The position numbers and the translations under genes are program-made. 64,000 nt of DNA from JBOGDS01 sp050743075 (GTDB lineage Bacteria > Actinomycetota > Actinomycetes > Jiangellales > Jiangellaceae), in the NCBI GenBank assembly GCA_050743075.1, contig JBOGDS010000005.1:8221-72220 (forward strand). Reading direction: 5' to 3'. Positions 25,402-34,530 of this stretch are shown here, piece by piece. The notes under the pieces were generated by a model. That model had not been told where the DNA came from. It did no database searches and was given only the letters and a program-made list of their open reading frames with translations. Numbering within the stretch: the stretch's first letter is position 1; each line of letters begins with the position of its first letter.

Positions 25402-26972
25402 TCCCGGCAACATGGGACGCCCCGGACTTCGAGTCCGATGACCCCAGCGTGCCCGGGCGCCCGCTCCCCACCCTGGTGAGCCTGCACTTCCTTCGCTCCG
25501 CCCTGCGGCGTCGCTGGTTGGCGTGCGTCCTGTCCGCGGTTCTCGGGCTGCTCACGGCCGCGGCCTTCCTGGTCGCCTTCCCGCCCTCGCACGAGGCCAA
25601 GGCGATGTTGGTGCTGGCACACGACCCACAGGCCGATCCATCGCGCGCCATGTCCACCGATGTCATCCTGTTGACGACCCGGACTGTCGCGGCCCAGACG
25701 ATCGCGAGCCTCGGGCTGACGATGACCCCCGACGACTTCCTCGGCGCCGTGACGGCCGTTCCGGTGAGCTCCGACCTCCTGTCGCTCACCCTCACTGCGC
25801 CCACCGACGCCGAGGCTGTTCGACGTCTGGAGGCCCTCACGTCGATCTATCTGAACTTTCGTGCCGAGCAACTCGCGCTGCTGTCGAACGTCGTCGTGGA
25901 CGGCATGGAGCAGCGCATCGCGGAACTGCAGGGCGAGGTCGGGGAGCTCACGCAGCGCATAGATGAACTGTCGGCGGCCGGCGACTCCGGCGCGAGCGAT
26001 CTGAGCGACGCGATCTCGCAGCGGGCGCAGGTCACGGGGCAGATCGGCACGTTGCAGCAGTCCGTGCAGGACGCAACCTTGAGGAATGCGTCCGTCGTGT
26101 CCTCCAGCCGGGTGATCGACGCAGCGGCGGTCGAGACCGGAGGGATGAAGCGCCGCATCGTGCTCACCATGGCGTCGGGGCTCATCGCAGGCGCTGCGCT
26201 CGGATGCGGCGCCGTACTGTTCCTCGCCATCACCTCCGACCGGCTTCGTCGGCGTTTCGACGTCGCAACCGCCCTCGAGGTGACGGTGCCCGTCAGCGTC
26301 GGCCGGATCGCACCACTGCAGCGCCGGTGGCAGCTATTCCCGCCACTGCGCGCCCTCGACGCGCGCCGCGCCGGTGAGCGCCGGCGGCTGGCACACGCGA
26401 TCGAGATGGAACTTCCCGGGCCGGAACGGTGGGGCCGGCTGGCGGTGGCCTGCATCGACAACGCGGACGAGGTCCGCTTCGCCATGGCGACGGCGGCGAT
26501 GGATCTCGCGGCCCATGGGCGTGACATCGTCCTCATCGATCTCACCGAGCACGGCGGCCTCGATGCCGCGGTCGAGGAGCTGATGGCCGGCGAGACGGTG
26601 GGTCGGCCCACCGTGCTGCGCCCACGAGGGATACCGGCGCTCGCCGGCGGTCCTGCCGACCTGCAAGCCGTCGGGCATGAGGACGAGGAGGAGGACTCAC
26701 GATCGCCTGACCTGACCGACGTCTCCCTGGTCCTGGCGGATCTGGACCCATCGGTGGGGGCCGACCACCTCACGGCGTGGACCGAGAGGGTCATCGTCGC
26801 CGTGACCAGCGGCCTTTCGAGTGCCGAGAGAGTCAGGACCGCCGGGGACCTGGTCCGCGCCGCCGGGCTGGACCTGCGGTTTGCCGCCCTCCTGCGCGCC
26901 GACGTCACCGACGTGTCGTCGGGGGTGGCGGGTCCGGTGGAGTCGACGACACAGAACCCCGCACGTCGATGA
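25398..26972 (+). CDS. Wzz-like polysaccharide co-polymerase with degenerate kinase-like C-terminus (second of two)
   Basis: A 524-residue protein of the same plan as its upstream neighbour but clearly diverged. The membrane segments are at ~40-60 and ~253-277. Between them is a long helical region (MEQRIAELQGEVGELTQRIDEL) and the familiar Wzz-type AHDPQADPS/STDVILLTTRTVAAQ start. The cytoplasmic part has RLAVACIDNADEVRFAMATAAMDLAAHGRDIVLIDLTEHGGL, where the P-loop would be, again without Lys-Ser/Thr. It is acidic around VGHEDEEEDS. Two adjacent Wzz-like subunits may form a mixed co-polymerase; their exact partner is likely the Wzy-like protein encoded next. Confidence 0.82.
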   Translation: MIPATWDAPDFESDDPSVPGRPLPTLVSLHFLRSALRRRWLACVLSAVLGLLTAAAFLVAFPPSHEAKAMLVLAHDPQADPSRAMSTDVILLTTRTVAAQTIASLGLTMTPDDFLGAVTAVPVSSDLLSLTLTAPTDAEAVRRLEALTSIYLNFRAEQLALLSNVVVDGMEQRIAELQGEVGELTQRIDELSAAGDSGASDLSDAISQRAQVTGQIGTLQQSVQDATLRNASVVSSSRVIDAAAVETGGMKRRIVLTMASGLIAGAALGCGAVLFLAITSDRLRRRFDVATALEVTVPVSVGRIAPLQRRWQLFPPLRALDARRAGERRRLAHAIEMELPGPERWGRLAVACIDNADEVRFAMATAAMDLAAHGRDIVLIDLTEHGGLDAAVEELMAGETVGRPTVLRPRGIPALAGGPADLQAVGHEDEEEDSRSPDLTDVSLVLADLDPSVGADHLTAWTERVIVAVTSGLSSAERVRTAGDLVRAAGLDLRFAALLRADVTDVSSGVAGPVESTTQNPARR

Positions 26973-28183
26973 GCACCCTGGCCCTCAGGGTGGACCGGGC
27001 GGCGGGCGGCCCGGGCGGCCGGCCCGCCCTGTTGCGCGGCCCTCTGCCGACATGGGCGGCGCTGTTCGCCAACGTCCTCGCGTTCTCCAGCCTGCCGACG
27101 GCCGTGCCCATCTCCGGCTCCGTCGGCCAGCTGGTCACCCAGGGTGCGCTCATCGTCGCCTTTCTGCTTGCGCTCCTGGCCAACCCCGGAGGCGTGGTCC
27201 GACCATCCCTGTTCCTGGTGCTGCTGACCATGCTCGGCACCGTCGCCCTCATGGTCAGCATCCACAACGAGTTCGTGCTGGGGTCGACGTTCCGTGCCTG
27301 TCGCCTCATCGGCTTCACGGTGGTGCTGTGGTTGCTCACCCCGTGGTGGGGCAGGCGCGACCTCGTCCTGCTGCGTTCTCATCTGACCTGCCTGCGCATC
27401 GTCCTCCTCTCGGTTCTCGTCGGCGCCGTCCTCGCCCCAGGCGCTGCGTTCTCCTACCAAGGTCGCCTGTCGGGCGCCCTGTGGCCCATCCCCCCGACGC
27501 AGGTGGCCCATTACGCCGCCGTCCTGCTCGGGTGCACCGTGGTGCTGTGGTTCGGTGGAGCGGTACGCGGTCGGACCGCCTTGTGGACGCTGATCGGAGC
27601 GGGAGCGGCCCTCGTCGGCACACACACGCGGACCGCTCTCATCGCGATGGCTCTGGGCCTGGCCGTGGCCGGCGCCAGCATGTTCATCGGTCATGCGCGA
27701 GTCCGGCGCACATCTGCGCTGCTGGGCGTGCTCGGTGTGGCCGCGGCCACTCTCTTCGCACCGTTGATCCTTGACTGGCTGTGGCGCGGGCAGACGCTGC
27801 AGGAGGCCGCGGAGCTCACCGGGCGGACCAAGGTGTGGTCGGCCATCTTCGGGCTACAACGCCCGTGGCTGGAAGAGCTCTTCGGGTCGGGACTGTCCAA
27901 CAAGTCCTTCAACGGTCTCCCGATCGACAGCAACTGGCTCGCCGTCTACCTGGACCAGGGCTGGTTCGGCGTGTTCGTCGACGCGGCGCTCCTCCTGGTC
28001 CTCATCCTCCTCGCCATGACCCACCGCCGAGGAATCAGGCGTGCAGTAGCGCTGTTCCTGGTCACCTACTGCCTCGTGGCCTCGATCAGTGAGACGGGGC
28101 TCGGCGACGCGTCGCCCTACCTGCTCAACCTCGTCGTTGCTGCGTCGCTGCTGGCCGCCCCCGCCGGGAAGGGGCGCACATGA
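26969..28183 (+). CDS. Wzy-like O-antigen polymerase/ligase family membrane protein
   Basis: A 404-residue polytopic membrane protein with about ten hydrophobic segments. The long loop between late segments contains GRTKVWSAIFGLQRPWLEELFGSGLSNKSFNGLPIDSNWLAVYLDQGWFG, quoted in part as GRTKVWSA and DSNWLAVYLDQG, which is the pattern of the Wzy_C/O-antigen ligase family. THTRTALIAM is also typical. In a locus that also encodes a flippase and Wzz-like proteins this is best read as the repeat-unit polymerase. It starts at ATG overlapping the previous stop. Confidence 0.85.
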   Translation: MSTLALRVDRAAGGPGGRPALLRGPLPTWAALFANVLAFSSLPTAVPISGSVGQLVTQGALIVAFLLALLANPGGVVRPSLFLVLLTMLGTVALMVSIHNEFVLGSTFRACRLIGFTVVLWLLTPWWGRRDLVLLRSHLTCLRIVLLSVLVGAVLAPGAAFSYQGRLSGALWPIPPTQVAHYAAVLLGCTVVLWFGGAVRGRTALWTLIGAGAALVGTHTRTALIAMALGLAVAGASMFIGHARVRRTSALLGVLGVAAATLFAPLILDWLWRGQTLQEAAELTGRTKVWSAIFGLQRPWLEELFGSGLSNKSFNGLPIDSNWLAVYLDQGWFGVFVDAALLLVLILLAMTHRRGIRRAVALFLVTYCLVASISETGLGDASPYLLNLVVAASLLAAPAGKGRT

Positions 28184-29412
28184 GGATCCTCGTCGTGCAC
28201 AACCGCTACCGGCCGACAGCACCCAGCGGAGAGAACGCGGTCGTCGACCAGGAGTCGTCCGCCCTCTCGGCCCGCGGTCACGACGTCGTTCTCGTCCAGC
28301 GTCACAGCGAGGACATCGCCGCCTGGTCACCGTTGCGGCGTGCCACACTGCCGGCCCGCGTGCTGTGGAGCGAGGGCTCGCGGCGTGAGGTCAAGGCGGC
28401 ACTGGACTGGTCCGCACCGGACGTCGTCCACATCCACAACACCTTCCCTTTGGTGACGCCGTCGGTCCTGTACGCCTGTCGCGACGCCTCGGTCCCCGTC
28501 GTCGTCACTGTGCACAACTACAAACTGGGCTGCGCGAGCGGGGAACTCTTCCGCGACGGACGGGTCTGCCATGACTGCCTGGGCGGTTCCGCCCTTCCCG
28601 CGCTGGCCCACGGCTGCTACCGCGGCTCGCGAGCGTCGACGGCCCCGGTCGTGCTCGGGTCGTGGATGCACAACACCGCGTGGCGGACCATGGTCGCTGC
28701 CTACGCCTTCATCTCCGGCGCCCAACGGGACCTGCTCGCACCGGTCGGGCTCCCCGCCGACCGCAGTTTCGTCAAGCACAACTTCGTGCCCCCTCCGCCG
28801 CAGCAGGCCGACGTCGCCACCGAACCCATCGTCGCCTTCGTCGGGCGTCTGGACGCGGCGAAGGGCGCTCCGTTCCTGATGCGGGCATGGGATGCCTTCC
28901 GCTCCCGCCGTTCCCGGTCGCCGTTGCGCCTCGTGGTGGCGGGCGGGGGAGAACTGTCGGACGCCGTGGCCCGCTGGGCGACCGGACACCCCAGCGTGAC
29001 CGTGGCGGGTCACGTCTCGCGCCCGGAGGTGTCCGGCATCCTGGCGAGGTCACGCGCCGCGGTCGTCCCCTCGCAGTGGGAGGAGACCTTTGGCATGGTC
29101 GCGGTCGAGGCCATGGCCGCCGGCACGGCTCCCGTGGCCTCCGCGCACGGGGCGTTCCCCGAGTTGGTGACCCACGGGTCGGACGGCGCGCTCTTTCCTC
29201 CAACCGACCTCGATGCCTTGGTGGACATCCTCGCGGATGTCGACGACGACCCGCAGCGATGGGACGGGTACGGCCGGCAGGCGCGCCAGACATACCGAAG
29301 TCGCTTCACTCCGGAGGCGAGCGTCGACCGGCTTCTGGACATCTACCGCTTCGCCGTGGAGCACCCGATCGAGCCGTCCGGCCGCTCGACACGTATCGGA
29401 GCGCCCAGATGA
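28180..29412 (+). CDS. Glycosyltransferase family 4 (second)
   Basis: A 410-residue GT-B enzyme. The start MRILVVHNRYRPTAPSGENAVVDQE and the cysteine-rich CRDASVPVVVTVHNYKLGC / RVCHDCLGG region are typical of a subgroup of family 4 transferases. The donor site region reads VVPSQWEETFGMVAVEAMAAGTAPVASAHGAFPELV, with the E-x7-E motif (EETFGMVAVE). It is predicted to act in the cytoplasm on the lipid-linked repeat unit. ATGA overlap on both sides. Confidence 0.9.
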   Translation: MRILVVHNRYRPTAPSGENAVVDQESSALSARGHDVVLVQRHSEDIAAWSPLRRATLPARVLWSEGSRREVKAALDWSAPDVVHIHNTFPLVTPSVLYACRDASVPVVVTVHNYKLGCASGELFRDGRVCHDCLGGSALPALAHGCYRGSRASTAPVVLGSWMHNTAWRTMVAAYAFISGAQRDLLAPVGLPADRSFVKHNFVPPPPQQADVATEPIVAFVGRLDAAKGAPFLMRAWDAFRSRRSRSPLRLVVAGGGELSDAVARWATGHPSVTVAGHVSRPEVSGILARSRAAVVPSQWEETFGMVAVEAMAAGTAPVASAHGAFPELVTHGSDGALFPPTDLDALVDILADVDDDPQRWDGYGRQARQTYRSRFTPEASVDRLLDIYRFAVEHPIEPSGRSTRIGAPR

Positions 29413-30710
29413 CCACCATCTCCGCGGAAGCACCTGCAGCTCCGGAGGCCCCCAGCAGGCGCGGCGTGACTCAGGTGGTCCGACGCCTTGGTTGGGGGGT
29501 GGCCGACCAGGCCATCTCGAGCCTCAGCAATTTTGCGCTCGGGCTCTTCGTTGCGCGCACCTTCGGTGCCAGCAGCTTTGGGGCGTTCACGCTCGCCTAC
29601 GTCACCTACACCGTGGTCATCAACGCGGCACGCGGCCTCGCGACAGATCCGCTGCTCGTCCGCTACAGCGGGGCCGTGGGTCGTCGCTGGCGCCCTGCCA
29701 CGTCGGCGGCCGCGGGGACCGCGCTCGCCGTCGGCGTGGCAGTTGGTGCCGTTTGTGTCGTCGCGGGCCTGCTCCTGCCGAATCCCGTGGGGCCGGTGTT
29801 CGTCGCACTCGGCGTCGGCTTGCCTGGTCTCGCACTGCAGGACAGCTGGCGCTTCGCCTTCTTCGCACGTGGTCGCGGATCTTCCGCGTTCGTCAACGAC
29901 CTGGTCTGGACCGTTCTGCTCGTGCTGGCTCTCGTCGCGCTCACCAGCCGAGGAGACGGTAGCGCGGCGGGTTGCATGCTTGCCTTCGGAGGGACTGCCA
30001 CGCTCGCTGCCGTGCTCGGGGCGGTTCAGGCGAGCGTCCTGCCACGCCCGGCCCGCGCGGCAGCGTGGCTGCGGACCCACCACCAACTGTCCGTTCGGTA
30101 CCTCGTCGAGAACGTCAGTATCAGCGGGGCATCGCAGCTGCGCTCCTTCGTGCTGGGTGCCGTGGCCAGCCTCGCAGCCGTCGGTTACGTGCGGGCCTCT
30201 GAGATCCTGATGGGCCCATTCCTCGTCGTTCTCATGGGAATCAGCCAGGTAGCTGTCCCCGAAGCCTCGCGTGTGTTCCACCGAGCCTCCGGACACCTCA
30301 CCCGCTTCTGTTTCGTGCTCGGGGGTGCCCAGGCTGCTGCGGCCGTCGCCTGGGGGTTGATCCTCGTGACGGTCTTTCCACTCGGTCCTGGGCCTGCCCT
30401 ACTCAAGGAGCTCTGGATGCCGACTTCACAGCTGCTTCCGGCGATAACCATCACGGTCGCTGCGGCCTCCTTCTCTACCGCGGCTACGGCAGGATTGCGG
30501 GCCATGGGTGTCGCCCGCCGAAGCCTCCGAGCGCAGTTGACGGCCTCAGCGGCCTACGCCATCGGGGGCGCGGGCGGGGCCATCCTGGGGGGAGCCCTCG
30601 GCGCGAGCTGGGGCGTGGCGGCTGCGCAGTGCTTCGCCGTGCTGGTGTGGTGGCATCAGCTTCGGTCGGCTCTGACCGACCACCAGTCGACGGCGGGGGT
30701 GGCCGCGTGA
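29409..30710 (+). CDS. Wzx-like oligosaccharide flippase (MATE/polysaccharide transporter superfamily)
   Basis: A 433-residue protein with roughly twelve to fourteen hydrophobic segments and few charged residues. The start region GWGVADQAISSLSNFALGLFVARTFGASSFGAFTLAY is the usual first helix pair of the family, and the second half repeats the pattern (YLVENVSISGASQLRSFVLGAVASLAAVGYVRASE). It is expected to move the finished lipid-linked repeat unit across the membrane. Position among glycosyltransferase, polymerase and co-polymerase genes supports this. The first ~25 residues are a hydrophilic leader. Confidence 0.87.
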   Translation: MTTISAEAPAAPEAPSRRGVTQVVRRLGWGVADQAISSLSNFALGLFVARTFGASSFGAFTLAYVTYTVVINAARGLATDPLLVRYSGAVGRRWRPATSAAAGTALAVGVAVGAVCVVAGLLLPNPVGPVFVALGVGLPGLALQDSWRFAFFARGRGSSAFVNDLVWTVLLVLALVALTSRGDGSAAGCMLAFGGTATLAAVLGAVQASVLPRPARAAAWLRTHHQLSVRYLVENVSISGASQLRSFVLGAVASLAAVGYVRASEILMGPFLVVLMGISQVAVPEASRVFHRASGHLTRFCFVLGGAQAAAAVAWGLILVTVFPLGPGPALLKELWMPTSQLLPAITITVAAASFSTAATAGLRAMGVARRSLRAQLTASAAYAIGGAGGAILGGALGASWGVAAAQCFAVLVWWHQLRSALTDHQSTAGVAA

Positions 30711-31630
30711 GAGCCACTGGAGCAGTACCCCGCCTCACGCTGGGCCTGCCTGCCTACAACGGCGAGCGTTTCCTCGCTGCGTCCCTGGACGCCCTCCTGG
30801 CCCAGACCTTCACCGACTTCGAGCTGATCATCTCCGACAACGGCTCCACGGATCGTACGGGTGAAATCGCCCGGCGGTACGAGTCGATCGACCCGCGCGT
30901 GCGGTACGTCCACCACCCCCGCAACCGCGGCTCGTCGTTCAATCACAACTTCGTGATCGAGCAGGCGCGCGGCGAGTTCTTCAAGTGGGTGTCCGACGAC
31001 GACCTCTACGACCCGGACCTGCTCCAGCGGTGCATCGACGCCCTCGACTCCCGGCCCGAGATCCCCCTGGCGCATGCCTGGACGGCGTTCATCGACGATG
31101 CGGGCGGGATCACCCACACAGTCGACTACCCACTGACGACCGATGTCCCCGATGCCGTCGAGCGCTTCCGGAGCGTGCTGTACACGCAGGGAGGTGACGA
31201 CATCTACGGCGTCATCCGAATGTCGGTCCTCCGCCAGGTGGCACCATTCGGCAGCTACCACTGGGCCGACCGCACGTTCGTCGCAGAACTGGCCCTGCAC
31301 GGTCCCTTCCACAACGTGCCCGAATTTCTCTACTTCCGGCGTGACCACCCCATGCGGGCTACCCGGGTCGCACCCGGCATCCGTCGGCGATGCACCCATC
31401 TGGATCCCAGCCGGGCGAACCGTTGGCGCAATCCTGTCGTGCGCCTGGTCGCGGAGTACCTGGTGGCGTACGTCGCGGCGATCTCGCGTGCACCCATCAG
31501 TCCTGCAGACCGCTGGCGGTGCGCGAGGGTGCTGGCTGTGTGGGTTGCGCGTCATGCCGACCCGAGGCGCGAACGGCGGCTCCTGGAGAGTCCTGCCTCG
31601 GCGGCCCAGCTGGAGGGCAAGGCTCTGTGA
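30707..31630 (+). CDS. Glycosyltransferase family 2
   Basis: A 307-residue inverting GT-A transferase. LTLGLPAYNGERFLAASLDALLAQTF, ELIISDNGSTDRTGEIAR and the metal-binding SDDDLYDPDLL are standard. No membrane segment is evident, so it acts at the cytoplasmic membrane surface. I start it at GTG 30707 because this forms a GTGA overlap with the flippase stop and gives VRATGAVPRLTLGLPAYN, with little spare sequence before the first strand. Its acceptor and donor are not predictable. Confidence 0.9.
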   Translation: MRATGAVPRLTLGLPAYNGERFLAASLDALLAQTFTDFELIISDNGSTDRTGEIARRYESIDPRVRYVHHPRNRGSSFNHNFVIEQARGEFFKWVSDDDLYDPDLLQRCIDALDSRPEIPLAHAWTAFIDDAGGITHTVDYPLTTDVPDAVERFRSVLYTQGGDDIYGVIRMSVLRQVAPFGSYHWADRTFVAELALHGPFHNVPEFLYFRRDHPMRATRVAPGIRRRCTHLDPSRANRWRNPVVRLVAEYLVAYVAAISRAPISPADRWRCARVLAVWVARHADPRRERRLLESPASAAQLEGKAL

Positions 31631-32853
31631 GCCGGCCCGTTCGCCGGGTGGCGTTCTACGGATACCTCGGCAGCGGCAATACCGGCAACGACGCCACCCT
31701 CGAGACGGTCCTGGCCTGGTTGGAGTCCGCCCACCCGGACGTCGAGGCGCGGTGCATCACCATCGCGCCCGCCGAGGTGCAGGCCAGGTACGGTGTCCCG
31801 TCCGTTCCCTTGTCGTGGCCTCCCCCGGGTCCGGGCGGCAACCGAGTGGTGGTGGCATCGCGCAAGCTGCTCGGACGACTGCTCGACGTACCCCGCAGCT
31901 ACGCGCTGGCCGGATCCGTTGACGCAGTAGTCGTCCCGGGCATGGGTGTGCTCGAGGAGAAGCTGGGGGTCCGGCCCTGGGGTCTGCCCCTCTGGCTGTT
32001 TCTCATCGCGGCCGCGTGTCGCCTGCGCGGGCGCCGCTTCGTGCTGCTCGACGTGGGAGCGGAATGCGCGGCGAATCCGGTCACGAGGCGGTTGCACGTC
32101 GCCACCGTCGGCCTGGCAACGCATGTCAGCTACCGGGACGCCGCATCGGCCGCAGCAATGCGCCGGGCCGGCGCGCGCGCTCCCGCGGCGGTCGCCCCCG
32201 ACCTTGTTTTCGCCCACCCCGCTCCGACTCTGGCGATGCCCGAAACAGGACTCCTCGTCGTGGGCGTGATGGCGTACTACGGGCGGGGGGACGACCCGGT
32301 CCGCGGCGCGGATGTGCGCCGCATGTACGTCGCGGCAATGGCGGAAGCGGTAGCGCGGTTCGTAGCCGCGGGGGACCGCGTCGTGCTGGTCGGTGGGGAC
32401 CGGGTCGACGTCGACGTGGCGGACGAACTACGAGCGGCCGTCCTCGTCGTGTACCCGGGCCTGCCCGACGACGCGGTACTCGTCCGCGACGTCGCGACGT
32501 TCACCGAGCTCACGGACGAGATGATGCGGGCCGACGTCGTCATCGCGTCACGCTTCCACAACCTGATCTGCGCCCTTCGGCTCGCCCGGCCGACCGTGTC
32601 GGTCGACTACGCGAAGAAGAACCGCCACCTCATGCGGGCCCTGGGCCTGGAAGGCTATTGCCAGGACATCGAGCACCTGGACGCCGACCGACTGGTGGCG
32701 CAGGTCCGGGCCGCACGGATGGACAAGGCTGCGCTCGCCGCCCGGGTCTGTGATGCCACGCGTATCTACGCTGGCCAGGTGGAGTCCCTGCTCGAGCGGG
32801 TTGCCGATGAGGCACTGGGGCTCGCCCATTCCGGTGGCACGGGCACGACGTGA
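31627..32853 (+). CDS. Polysaccharide pyruvyl transferase family protein
   Basis: A 408-residue GT-B-like protein of the CsaB/PssK family, which transfers pyruvate from PEP to form a ketal on a sugar. FYGYLGSGNTGNDATLETVLAWL at the start corresponds to the family G-Y-x-G-x-x-N-x-G-D pattern. VVVPGMGVLEE (here GGxxL is changed to GMGVL) and ADVVIASRFHNLICALRLARPTVSVDYAKKN near the end carry the conserved R-x-H. Pyruvylation would add negative charge to the polymer. It starts at GTG in a GTGA overlap with the family 2 transferase. Confidence 0.87.
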   Translation: MSRPVRRVAFYGYLGSGNTGNDATLETVLAWLESAHPDVEARCITIAPAEVQARYGVPSVPLSWPPPGPGGNRVVVASRKLLGRLLDVPRSYALAGSVDAVVVPGMGVLEEKLGVRPWGLPLWLFLIAAACRLRGRRFVLLDVGAECAANPVTRRLHVATVGLATHVSYRDAASAAAMRRAGARAPAAVAPDLVFAHPAPTLAMPETGLLVVGVMAYYGRGDDPVRGADVRRMYVAAMAEAVARFVAAGDRVVLVGGDRVDVDVADELRAAVLVVYPGLPDDAVLVRDVATFTELTDEMMRADVVIASRFHNLICALRLARPTVSVDYAKKNRHLMRALGLEGYCQDIEHLDADRLVAQVRAARMDKAALAARVCDATRIYAGQVESLLERVADEALGLAHSGGTGTT

Positions 32854-34460
32854 GGACGAGATCGAGACCTGCCGCATGGTGGTGGACGGCACCCATCGTC
32901 ATGGCGATCGCTGCAGCGGTCGTGCTGGCCGTGGCCGCCGAAGACGGTGGTCCGGGTGGTCGTACCGCCGACGGTTCCGATCGAGCGGACGTCGCTGGGA
33001 CCCCGACGCACAGCCCACTTGCTGCGCCGCCAGCGGATCTGGCAACGACGGCCCCGAGGACCCCCGCTGCGCAGAGGTGCGACAGTGCAGCCCTCACCGG
33101 GCCGTCCGCGCCTCCCGCGGGCACGGTGGAGGTGTCGACGGCGCAGAGTCTCGCCGACGTCGTGGCGGCGCACGCCGGGCGCACCACGTATTGGCTCTCG
33201 CCCGGCATCCACCACCTTGGACGCGGCGCGTACAACCAGGTGGTCCCTCATGCCGGCGACACGTTCATCGGAGCCCCAGGAGCAGTCCTCGACGGCCGGC
33301 ACGAGAACCGCTACGCCTTCACGGGTGGCGCCCCCGACGTCACGATCTCGTTCCTGACCGTGCAGAACTTCGGCTCGGTCGGGGACAACAACAACGAGGG
33401 CGTGGTCAACCATGACTCGGCGGCGGGCTGGACGGTGATGTCGAGCACCATCCAGAACAACGCCGGCGCGGGTGTGATGGTCGGCTCTGGTAACCGTCTG
33501 ATCGGGAACTGCCTGCGTGACAACGGGCAGTACGGCTTCAACGCCTACAGCGTCGACGGCGTGAACGGCGTGGTCCTGGCCGGCAACGAGATCTCCGGCA
33601 ACAACACCGACGACTGGGAGAGCCGACAGCAGGGGTGCGGCTGTACGGGGGGTGGCAAGTTCTGGGAGACCACTGGCGCCGAAGTCACCGACAACTACGT
33701 CCACGACAACCGGGGGGTCGGGCTATGGGCGGACTCCAACAATGTCGGCTTCCTCTTCCAGGGCAACTACGTGTCTGGCAACGACGCCGAGGGTGTCATG
33801 TACGAGACGAGTTACAACGCGGCGATCGTGGACAACACGTTCGTCAGGAACGCGCTCGTCAAGGGTCCCACCAACCCGGGATTCCCCGCCTCCGCGATCT
33901 ACCTCTCGGAGTCGGGAAGTGACACCAGGGTTGAGGGGCCCTACAACGAGACACTTCGAGTCTCCGGGAACGTGTTCACCGACAACTGGTCGGGGATCGT
34001 GGCGTGGGAGAATGCGGATCGATTCGCCGGATCCCCCACCAATACGAGCACGGGCGTCGGCACACTGGTGAACCCATCCGTGGCAACGGTGGCGGCATGT
34101 GCGACGGAGTCCAACATTACGGAGAAGCCGTACATCGACGACTGTCGGTGGAAGACGATGAACGTGCTCGTGGAGGGCAACGTCTTCTCGGTCGACCCGT
34201 CGACAATCCCTGACTGTTCACCATCGAATGGCTGTGGCTTCAATGGGCTCTTCTCGAACTACGGCACGTACCCAGACTGGTCGCCGTACCAGGGTGAGGT
34301 CGTGGAAGAGGCCATCACGTTCGAGCAGAACAACGTGTGGCGGAACAACACGTACACCGGGAACTGGCACTTCATGGTCGAGGAGAGCGGGCATTCGGTC
34401 ACCTGGGAGACCTGGCGGTCGGAGCCGTATCATCAGGACCCCGGCAGCACTTTGAACTGA
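32850..34460 (+). CDS. Secreted right-handed parallel beta-helix protein
   Basis: A 536-residue protein with an N-terminal signal or anchor (hydrophobic stretch ~12-31 after RTRSRP). A low-complexity linker of ~60 residues follows, then a region rich in short beta-helix turns: NNAGAGVMVGSGNRLIGN, DNRGVGLWADSNNVGFLFQGN and NDAEGVMYETSYNAAIVDN. Several cysteine pairs suggest an exported fold. Beta-helix enzymes act as lyases, hydrolases and, in AlgG, as mannuronan C5-epimerases. The AlgG signature DPHD is not found, so no catalytic call is made. It is the last gene of the coupled series, overlapping the pyruvyltransferase by four bases. Confidence 0.8.
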   Translation: MRTRSRPAAWWWTAPIVMAIAAAVVLAVAAEDGGPGGRTADGSDRADVAGTPTHSPLAAPPADLATTAPRTPAAQRCDSAALTGPSAPPAGTVEVSTAQSLADVVAAHAGRTTYWLSPGIHHLGRGAYNQVVPHAGDTFIGAPGAVLDGRHENRYAFTGGAPDVTISFLTVQNFGSVGDNNNEGVVNHDSAAGWTVMSSTIQNNAGAGVMVGSGNRLIGNCLRDNGQYGFNAYSVDGVNGVVLAGNEISGNNTDDWESRQQGCGCTGGGKFWETTGAEVTDNYVHDNRGVGLWADSNNVGFLFQGNYVSGNDAEGVMYETSYNAAIVDNTFVRNALVKGPTNPGFPASAIYLSESGSDTRVEGPYNETLRVSGNVFTDNWSGIVAWENADRFAGSPTNTSTGVGTLVNPSVATVAACATESNITEKPYIDDCRWKTMNVLVEGNVFSVDPSTIPDCSPSNGCGFNGLFSNYGTYPDWSPYQGEVVEEAITFEQNNVWRNNTYTGNWHFMVEESGHSVTWETWRSEPYHQDPGSTLN

Positions 34461-34475
34461 TCGTCGTTCAGCCCT

Positions 34476-34513
34476 CGGGCATCCTGACGTGAGTCATCAG
34501 GTCAGGATGCCCG
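34476..34513. terminator. Strong bidirectional hairpin ending the polysaccharide series
   Basis: A perfect 13-pair inverted repeat, CGGGCATCCTGAC at 34476-34488 and its complement at 34501-34513, with a 12-base loop. It lies between the convergent beta-helix and LPXTG genes and so can serve both. No T tract follows, as is common in actinomycetes. Confidence 0.75.
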
Positions 34514-34530
34514 GAACAGAACGGCTCGCA

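Noticed and set aside
25847..27694. Open frame of ~615 codons on the minus strand
   Set aside because: Low-complexity Arg/Ser/Ala composition; it is antisense to the second Wzz-like gene and the polymerase gene, which have clear family motifs.
32850..34460. Calling the beta-helix protein an AlgG-type C5-epimerase
   Set aside because: The DPHD catalytic motif is absent; only the fold class is supported.
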